This document shows, one piece after another, positions 58,873 to 64,000 of a stretch of DNA of 64,000 nucleotides. The translations under genes and the position numbers were made by a program. The notes beneath the pieces were generated by a model, which had not been told where the DNA came from, did no database searches, and saw only the letters and a list, made by a program, of their open reading frames with translations. The DNA is from CAZBDU01 sp964490725 (GTDB lineage: Bacteria; Spirochaetota; Spirochaetia; SZUA-6; DRHE01): contig CAZBDU010000003.1 in the NCBI GenBank assembly GCA_964490725.1, forward strand, positions 60,234 through 124,233, written 5' to 3'. How positions within the stretch are numbered: the stretch's first letter is position 1; each line of letters starts with the position of its first letter.

Positions 58873-59375
58873 CAAAGCGCCTGCTGCCCGTCTTGCTGCT
58901 GGCGGCCGGTCTGGCGAACGCTCACGGCCAGCAGACCGATCTGGAGCGGATCTTCCAGAACCAGAACCTGGAGACTCTCATCGATCAGGCCCTGCAGCTG
59001 AACATCACCGCCAAGGTGCTGCCCCCGGACCAGAGCAAGGCCTGGAACAGCGAGAGCAGCAAGATCACCATCCCGGGCCGCTCGGTGGCGGTGCGCCTGG
59101 TGGGCAACAACATCCGCGTCGAGGCGGTGTTCACGCCGTACCATGAGGAGGACGGGAACCTCATCCTGGTAGCCCAGGGGCAGGTGTGGCTCAGCGACAC
59201 CTCGGACAAGGCCACCCGCTACGTCACGACGTTCAAAAGCCTGCCGGTCAGCCTGGGGGAGAAGGTGCTGTTCTTCCCGCTGGGGCTGTCCAAGGAGGAT
59301 TCGCAGACCTTCACCCTCCAGCTCGAAGTGGAGGTTTTCCCCTACAAGAAGGCGCTCAAGACTCAGTCCAACTGA
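58866..59375 (+). CDS. Exported protein of the ECF operon, unknown function
   Basis: A 169-residue protein with a signal peptide (MVAKRLLPVLLLAAGLANA, cut before HGQQ). The mature part is beta-rich (ITIPGRSVAVRLVGNN, NLILVAQGQVWLSD, FFPLGLSKEDSQTF) with no named family. It overlaps the anti-sigma gene by 7 nt and is followed 2 nt later by the transglutaminase-fold gene, so all are probably one operon and one envelope function. Confidence 0.75.
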   Translation: MVAKRLLPVLLLAAGLANAHGQQTDLERIFQNQNLETLIDQALQLNITAKVLPPDQSKAWNSESSKITIPGRSVAVRLVGNNIRVEAVFTPYHEEDGNLILVAQGQVWLSDTSDKATRYVTTFKSLPVSLGEKVLFFPLGLSKEDSQTFTLQLEVEVFPYKKALKTQSN

Positions 59376-59377
59376 TC

Positions 59378-61045
59378 ATGCAGGAACAGACGCAACCGCC
59401 CAAGCCCATCTACAAGAGGAAGGAGTTCGTCTTCTCCTCGGTTCTGGTGGCGCTGCTGGCGGTTCTCCTGCTCAGCTCCCGCATGACTGGCCGGCCCCCG
59501 CAGATCGAGAGCATCACCCCCAAGATCGGGTACACCGGCGAGGTCATGGTGGTCACCGGCCGCTACTTCGGCGCCGATCGAGACGGCGGTGAGGTGGTGA
59601 TCGGCGGCTATTCCCCGGTCTCCTCAGGCTACCTGGAGTGGACGGACAGCCGCATCAGCCTGCGCATCCCCGAGGAGGCCCATTCCGGGATGGCGCGGGT
59701 GATCACCCGCAACGGGCGCAGCCGCGGCCTCCTGTTCACGAACCGGGAGGAGATCCCGGTGGTCCTCTCCGGACCCGGCAATCCCGGACAGCCCTACATC
59801 AGCGACGTGGCGCCTCGCAGCGCCGCCGTGGGCAGCCTCCTGACCATCAGCGGCATGAACTTCGGGCTGAAGCGCGGCAGCTCCGTGGTATCCTTCACCT
59901 GGATTTCGGGGGAGCAGAACGGCAAGGCCGGGCAGCCGGTCACCACCACGCCTGCGTTGGACTATGACCAGGACTACGAGATCTGGAGCGACCGCGAAAT
60001 CCAGGTACGGGTCCCCGACGGCGCCTCTTCGGGCCACCTCACGGTGGTGACCGACAAGGGGAGCAGCAACGCAGTCTACCTGGAGATTGAGAGCAGCGTC
60101 GGAGCCAAGCTGTTCCCCGACAGGCGGACCTACGCCGTCCAGTACTCGGTGGAAGTGAAGGACGTGGCCGGCGAGCCGCCCAACAGCCTCTATCTGTGGA
60201 TGCCTCAGATCGCCAGCGCCCCGGAGCAGCGGGAGATCCAGCTGGTCGCACAGGAGCCTCAGCCGCTGTTCGACGATGTGAACGGCTTGAAGCTGTTTCG
60301 CCTGGAAGACCTCCAGCCCGGCGACTCCGCCACGATCATGCAGAACCTGATGTTCGACCGGTATTCGGTGGAGACCAAGGTCAACGTCGGCAGGGTGGGA
60401 AGCGGCTTCGACACCGACCGCCGGCTCTACAAGCGCTACACCGCGGCGGACCAGGTGGTGCCCTCCGAGGAGGAGCGGATCCAGAAGCTCGGAGCCGCCA
60501 TCGTGGGCAGGGAGCGAAACCCTTACCGCAAGGCCCAGGCCATCTACAGCTGGGTGCTGAAGCGGCTCCAGGTGGCCGAAGAGCCGGTGAGCCCGGACGT
60601 CATGGCGGCGCTGGAGACCAACAGGGGCGATTCCTACATCTACGCCGTTCTGTTCTGCGCCCTCGCGCGCAGCGTCGGCATTCCCTCCCGCCCGGTGGCG
60701 GGCTATCTGGTGGACCGGGATCTCAGCACCGCGAGGCACTACTGGGCGGAGTTCTACCTGGAGAAGCTGGGATGGGTGCCGGTGGATCCCATCCTGGGGG
60801 AAGGCAAGATGCGGGTGCCCCTGCCGCCCCAGGCGGATCCCACCCAGTACTATTTCGGCAACCTGGATTTCAGCCACATCGCCTTCTCCAAGGGGCTCAT
60901 CCCGGTGAACCAGATGGATCCCGCCGGCAGGGTGCTGCGCCGGACGGATATCCCCAGTCTGCAGAGCATCCACGAGGAGGCCGTGGGGGGGCTGGCCAGC
61001 TACAGCGCCGCCTGGATGGACCTGAACGTGCTGGGAGTGTACTGA
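59378..61045 (+). CDS. Membrane-anchored IPT/TIG plus transglutaminase-fold protein
   Basis: A 555-residue protein with one transmembrane helix (about 18-36), two IPT/TIG beta domains (about 40-130 and 135-230, e.g. SITPKIGYTGEVMVVTGRYFG and SAAVGSLLTISGMNFG), a beta region, and a C-terminal transglutaminase-like domain. There the His (ARHYWAEFYL) and Asp (GWVPVDP) of the triad are present but the usual Cys is Ser (TNRGDSYIYAVLF). It faces the periplasm. This architecture is often seen in spirochaetes. The Ser may abolish or change catalysis. Confidence 0.78.
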   Translation: MQEQTQPPKPIYKRKEFVFSSVLVALLAVLLLSSRMTGRPPQIESITPKIGYTGEVMVVTGRYFGADRDGGEVVIGGYSPVSSGYLEWTDSRISLRIPEEAHSGMARVITRNGRSRGLLFTNREEIPVVLSGPGNPGQPYISDVAPRSAAVGSLLTISGMNFGLKRGSSVVSFTWISGEQNGKAGQPVTTTPALDYDQDYEIWSDREIQVRVPDGASSGHLTVVTDKGSSNAVYLEIESSVGAKLFPDRRTYAVQYSVEVKDVAGEPPNSLYLWMPQIASAPEQREIQLVAQEPQPLFDDVNGLKLFRLEDLQPGDSATIMQNLMFDRYSVETKVNVGRVGSGFDTDRRLYKRYTAADQVVPSEEERIQKLGAAIVGRERNPYRKAQAIYSWVLKRLQVAEEPVSPDVMAALETNRGDSYIYAVLFCALARSVGIPSRPVAGYLVDRDLSTARHYWAEFYLEKLGWVPVDPILGEGKMRVPLPPQADPTQYYFGNLDFSHIAFSKGLIPVNQMDPAGRVLRRTDIPSLQSIHEEAVGGLASYSAAWMDLNVLGVY

Positions 61046-61082
61046 GCCTCAGGCGGGCAGGGAGAGGAAGGGGGGCCGGGCG

Positions 61083-62321
61083 CTAGGCCCGTGACTTGAG
61101 GGAGCCTTCCTGGCGGGACTTCTGGATCTTCTCCATCTTCTTGAAGTACTCCGCCTGCTTGCGGATGTCTTCGGTGTCGGTTGCGTAGATGCGATTGTCC
61201 GCCAGCTTGATCTTCTTGTTCTCGAACAGGCCCTGGAGCACCGCCTTGCCTTCGTCCATGGACATGCCCACCATGTTGATCAGGTCCTTGGGGCCGAAGT
61301 CGAAGGTGTAGGCCACCCCTGCGCCGGTGTGCACCCGGCCCTTCTCCAGCTCCAGCCAGAGCCGGTCGTAGAGCTTGCCCAGCGGGTTGGCCATGATGGT
61401 GTTGGCCAGCTGCCTGTAGACCATCCAGATCCGCTCGGCCAGAAGCTGGGTGAGCCGGGTGATCAGCTGCGGCTGCGTGGTGACCATGCGCTGGAAGTTG
61501 GCGCGGTTCACCACCATGACGGTGACGTCTTCGTAGGCGATGCCGGAAGCCGAGCGCGGCTTGTTCTCCAGCAGCGCCATCTCGCCGAAGATGTCACCCT
61601 GCTTCAGCAGCGCCAGCAGCACCTCCTTGTCATCCACGATCTTGGTGACCTTGATGGTGCCCTTCTGGATGATGTACAGCTCGTCCCCGGGCTCGGCCTC
61701 GCTGCAGATCATGGTGTTCTTGGGGTAGGTGCGGGTGAACTCGCCTGAGTTCTTTTCCAGATACACTGCCTTGGCGTAGGGATGAATCTTGCTCATCCGC
61801 TCCTTGGCCACCGCCACGTTGGGGCCGGCGGGACAGTGCTGCAGGTAGCGGTAGTAGGCGTAGTAGGCCTGGTTGTATTGGCTTTGCCGCGCGTAGTACT
61901 CGGCAACCTTGAACAGATGGCTGGGATCCTCGGTAGCGGTGTTCTTGAAGGTCAGCCGCGTGACCGCCTCGTCCAAATAGCGCATGCGCTTGGAGAAGCC
62001 CTGAATGATCTTCATGGCCACCGGGGCGTTCTTCTCGATCAGCATGTCGTACTGGTCGCGGTGCACCGCAATGAGGGACACGTCGGTCAGCGCCATGGCC
62101 GTTTCGATGTGGCTGTGCGAGCTCATGGTGGAGACCACCCCGAAAAAGTCCCCGGGGCCCAGGACGTTGCCCTTCTCCGCCTCCACCACCGCGGCTTCAC
62201 GGGTTATCCGCACCTGCCCGCTGCGGATGATGTAGAAGTCCGTGGCGTTGGGCTTTCCCTCGACGACGATGTAGGAGGACTTGCGGAAGTTTACGATAGA
62301 CAGCTGAAGCGGATTGGCCAT
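61083..62321 (-). CDS. Protein with two cyclic-nucleotide-binding domains and TPR-like middle
   Basis: A 412-residue cytosolic protein: first cNMP domain (about 15-110; FYIIRSGQVRIT, GPGDFFGVVS), a TPR-like helical segment (about 130-175; FKVAEYYARQSQYNQAYYAYY), a second cNMP domain (about 190-290; LYIIQKGTIKVTK, QGDIFGEMALLENKPRSASGIA), and a helical end (about 300-412) with a winged-helix-like stretch. The second site keeps the FGExAL-RSA pattern needed for phosphate binding; the first lacks it. It may act as a cAMP/c-di-AMP-responsive regulator. The architecture is common in spirochaetes. Confidence 0.82.
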   Translation of the reverse strand: MANPLQLSIVNFRKSSYIVVEGKPNATDFYIIRSGQVRITREAAVVEAEKGNVLGPGDFFGVVSTMSSHSHIETAMALTDVSLIAVHRDQYDMLIEKNAPVAMKIIQGFSKRMRYLDEAVTRLTFKNTATEDPSHLFKVAEYYARQSQYNQAYYAYYRYLQHCPAGPNVAVAKERMSKIHPYAKAVYLEKNSGEFTRTYPKNTMICSEAEPGDELYIIQKGTIKVTKIVDDKEVLLALLKQGDIFGEMALLENKPRSASGIAYEDVTVMVVNRANFQRMVTTQPQLITRLTQLLAERIWMVYRQLANTIMANPLGKLYDRLWLELEKGRVHTGAGVAYTFDFGPKDLINMVGMSMDEGKAVLQGLFENKKIKLADNRIYATDTEDIRKQAEYFKKMEKIQKSRQEGSLKSRA

Positions 62322-62392
62322 GCCCTCTCTCGAGCTCGTACGGTTACGGCTAGTATATGGATCGGAAATCCCCTTGTCAATGTTGAGCCTTT

Positions 62393-63217
62393 CTAGGGAG
62401 CGGTCGCTTGCCGGTTCACGTACACCTCCTGTCCGGACCTCACATCCAGCCGCCGGGCGGCGCTGCCCTCCCGCACCGCCACCTCCAGGAACCCGGAGCT
62501 GCCCAACAGGAACAGCGGCTGCCCTGGGCGAACCTCGGCGTAGGTTCTGGAGCCCCCTCTGAGCTCACGGGCACCGGCGTGCAGCATCAGCGCCGGGAGC
62601 TCCCCCAGGGGCGCGAGATCGCGGCGGTGAATGGAGGTGATGCAGTTGCCGAAGCGGTCCACGTGCAGCACGCGGCCGCGGACTCCCTGCGGGCCGGCCT
62701 CGGGACGCACCTGCGGGAGGAGCACCGGCGCCAGCGGCTCCAGGTGCAGGCTCTCCAGGCCCCTGGAGGCCACTGCGGCCGCCACCGGCGCGAACACGTC
62801 CCGCCCGTGAAAAGTGGCCGAAAAAGCGGTGGCGCCGCCGCCCGCATCCGCACCGCCGGCGGGGGGCGCGGAGGCCAGCCGAAAAGCCTCGAAACCCGGA
62901 CACATCCGGGCCACCAGGCTGGCCAGTCCGTTGTCCGGCGCCACCAGGAGCCTCTGTGCGGCCCGGGCCACGCAGACTGCCCTGTCCGAGCCCACCCCCG
63001 GGTCCACCACGGCGCAGAAGACGGTCCCCGGAGGGAAGTGCTCCCAGGCGGAGTAGAGCAGGTAGGAGGCGGACAGAACGTCGTGCGCATCGACGCCGTG
63101 GGTTACCGTCACCACCGTCAGCCCTGGATCGCTTCTCAGTACGACGGCCTCCATGATCCCTGCATACGCATCCCGGTAGCCGAAATCCGTGAGCAGTGCC
63201 ACGATCCCGCTTGCCAC
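62393..63217 (-). CDS. SAM hydroxide adenosyltransferase (DUF62 family)
   Basis: A 274-residue enzyme related to fluorinase/chlorinase that hydrolyses S-adenosylmethionine to adenosine and methionine. Motifs: LLTDFGYRDAYAG with the catalytic Asp, VDPGVGSDRAVC, APDNGLASL, FHGRDVFAP (Arg and His of the triad) and VDRFGNCITSI. GTG 63217 was chosen because AGGAGGG lies about 6 nt upstream; an in-frame ATG at 63250 would lengthen it by 11 residues. A possible promoter with an extended -10 (TGC-TACAAT) lies just upstream. Confidence 0.9.
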   Translation of the reverse strand: MASGIVALLTDFGYRDAYAGIMEAVVLRSDPGLTVVTVTHGVDAHDVLSASYLLYSAWEHFPPGTVFCAVVDPGVGSDRAVCVARAAQRLLVAPDNGLASLVARMCPGFEAFRLASAPPAGGADAGGGATAFSATFHGRDVFAPVAAAVASRGLESLHLEPLAPVLLPQVRPEAGPQGVRGRVLHVDRFGNCITSIHRRDLAPLGELPALMLHAGARELRGGSRTYAEVRPGQPLFLLGSSGFLEVAVREGSAARRLDVRSGQEVYVNRQATAP

Positions 63218-63244
63218 GGGCTTTCCCTCCTGGTGTCCGATGCC

Positions 63245-63277
63245 CCGCATTGTAGCACAGAGCAGGCCGGATTGCAG
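63245..63277 (-). promoter_or_regulatory. Extended -10 promoter of the SAM hydrolase gene
   Basis: On the minus strand TGC-TACAAT (about 63249-63257) forms an extended -10; CTGCAA lies 17 nt upstream as a weak -35. It precedes the GTG at 63217 with AGGAGGG in the leader. Confidence 0.45.
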
Positions 63278-63310
63278 GAGGTTGCCGTACCGTGGTAGGG
63301 TGCCGGGGAT

Positions 63311-63889
63311 ATGGAGCGAAGAGACGAGACACTCGGGTGGCGGGAGCTGCGCCGCACGCCGCTGCTGGACTGCGGGATCTTCGAGGTGGTGCGCTCCGAG
63401 CGGCAGAGCGGCCCGCGCGGGCGGGGCGTCTTTCACATCCTGGAGTCATCCGACTGGGTGAACGTCGTGCCCCTGGCACCCTTGGCGGGGGGGGCGGCGG
63501 AGGATCGTCTGGTGATGGTCCGCCAGTTCCGTCACGGCATCGAGAGGATCACCACCGAGTTTCCGGCGGGACTGGTGGAGGCGGGAGAAGGGGTGGCCGC
63601 CGCAGCCGCCCGGGAGCTCGCCGAGGAGACCGGCCTGGAAGCCGCCGAGCTGATCGAGATCGGCCGTGTCGCCCCGAACCCGGCGTTCATGACCAACTGG
63701 TGCACCACCTTCTGCGCGCGGGGTCTGCGGAGGCTGCGGGGGCAGGAGCTGGATCCCCTGGAGCTGATCGACGTGGTGGAGGTTCCCCTCTCCGAGCTCC
63801 TGGGACGGATCGGCACCGGGGAGTACGTCAACTCGATGACTGCCGTGGGGCTGCTCCACTACCTGCGCTGGCGGGGACTGGCGAAGTGA
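63311..63889 (+). CDS. Nudix hydrolase, ADP-ribose pyrophosphatase type
   Basis: A 192-residue Nudix enzyme. The Nudix box GLVEAGEGVAAAAARELAEETGL fits GX5EX7REUXEEXGU. The flanks (QFRHGIERITTEFPAG before and APNPAFMTNWCTTF after) match ADP-ribose/sugar-nucleotide pyrophosphatases. It likely removes ADP-ribose in the cytosol; the macrodomain protein in this window handles a related metabolite. ATG 63311 lacks a good ribosome binding site and may be close to its promoter. Confidence 0.9.
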   Translation: MERRDETLGWRELRRTPLLDCGIFEVVRSERQSGPRGRGVFHILESSDWVNVVPLAPLAGGAAEDRLVMVRQFRHGIERITTEFPAGLVEAGEGVAAAAARELAEETGLEAAELIEIGRVAPNPAFMTNWCTTFCARGLRRLRGQELDPLELIDVVEVPLSELLGRIGTGEYVNSMTAVGLLHYLRWRGLAK

Positions 63890-63945
63890 ACGGGGTGAAC
63901 GCCGCCCCCCGGCGCGGCGGCCGGCCGCGCGGGAGTGCGGCTGGA

Positions 63946-64000
63946 AGGCGCCGACCGGAATCGAACCGGTGCATAAAGGTTTTGCAGACCTCTCCCTTAC
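63946..64000 (-). tRNA. trnC: tRNA-Cys (GCA), cut by the right edge
   Basis: On the minus strand the anticodon arm GGTCTGCAAAACC has anticodon GCA (plus-strand TGC at 63983-63985). The T arm is ACCGG-TTCGATT-CCGGT, followed by the acceptor strand CGGCGCC and discriminator U, as expected for tRNA-Cys. The 5' third lies beyond the window. The bases after the discriminator are TCC, so the CCA end does not appear to be encoded. Confidence 0.93.

Noticed and set aside
63272..63301. Leaderless promoter for the Nudix gene (TTGCAG, 18 nt, TAGGGT)
   Set aside because: Both hexamers match only about half of the consensus, so I did not list it as a feature.
1..64000. CRISPR arrays, rRNA, prophage or IS elements
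   Set aside because: I saw no regular repeat-spacer pattern, no rRNA-like stretch, and no transposase, integrase or phage structural motif in any translated frame.

Overview
This 64 kb window is chromosomal DNA from a GC-rich free-living bacterium, most likely a spirochaete (inference). The clues are a two-cNMP-domain Crp-like protein with a TPR-like middle, IPT/TIG plus transglutaminase-fold proteins, a pyrophosphate-type phosphofructokinase, and several large proteins that resemble spirochaete-restricted families (11489-13270, 32265-33218, 33232-34647). There is no rRNA, prophage, intact IS or CRISPR array. One tRNA (Cys) is cut by the right edge.

Layout. 1-5.7 kb: LdcB/VanY-type peptidase (cut by the left edge), a small conserved protein, two fucose/arabinose-isomerase-type enzymes and methylglyoxal synthase. 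5.9-7.7 kb: an exported isoaspartyl methyltransferase, a three-frame remnant of a spermidine-synthase-like membrane protein, and a membrane protein. 7.9-11.4 kb: tartrate/D-malate dehydrogenase, aldose epimerase and PPi-type phosphofructokinase. 11.5-15 kb: a large spirochaete-type protein, a degenerate receiver, and a PerR-rubrerythrin peroxide module with a near-consensus Per box. 15.2-18 kb: a zinc uptake operon (znuACB) led by a ribbon-helix-helix/zinc-ribbon protein with a perfect palindrome in its promoter. 18-21.7 kb: a lipoprotein protease, a J-domain protein, an atypical alpha/beta hydrolase, a small membrane protein and a frameshifted gene.

21.7-30.8 kb is the most interesting part. 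A CUT2 (xylose/ribose-type) sugar ABC operon (binding protein, single-NBD ATPase, permease) runs into an NtrC-type sigma-54 activator and then a 612-residue protein that joins an ABC ATPase domain of the XylG/MglA type to a PAS-like region and a complete histidine kinase. A near-perfect sigma-54 promoter lies directly upstream of the binding-protein gene, so the locus looks like a self-contained transport-sensing and feed-forward circuit. A divergent TIM-barrel sugar isomerase sits next to it.

30.9-41.2 kb is one long leftward gene string from hisD through folC, a macrodomain protein, RqcH/NFACT, AmmeMemoRadiSam B and A, a pseudokinase-like membrane protein and a spirochaete-type protein to murD. 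41.4-45.1 kb: OmpR-type two-component system and HtrA protease, with a strong terminator. 45.1-49.5 kb: a diheme cytochrome-like lipoprotein, a formate-dehydrogenase remnant, a degenerate receiver with 11-bp phased operator repeats, a histidine phosphatase and a GH1 glucosidase. 49.6-57.7 kb: psuG, ackA, an envelope protein, mgtE overlapping murB by 122 nt, and cysS. 57.7-61 kb: an ECF sigma/anti-sigma operon with a transglutaminase-fold envelope protein. 61-64 kb: the cNMP-binding protein, SAM hydrolase, Nudix hydrolase and tRNA-Cys.

The genes describe a carbohydrate-fermenting, zinc- and peroxide-aware cell: sugar import and isomerisation feed glycolysis with a PPi-type PFK, a methylglyoxal bypass and acetate kinase. 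Several promoters place the -10 hexamer only 5-8 nt before the start codon, suggesting leaderless mRNAs.
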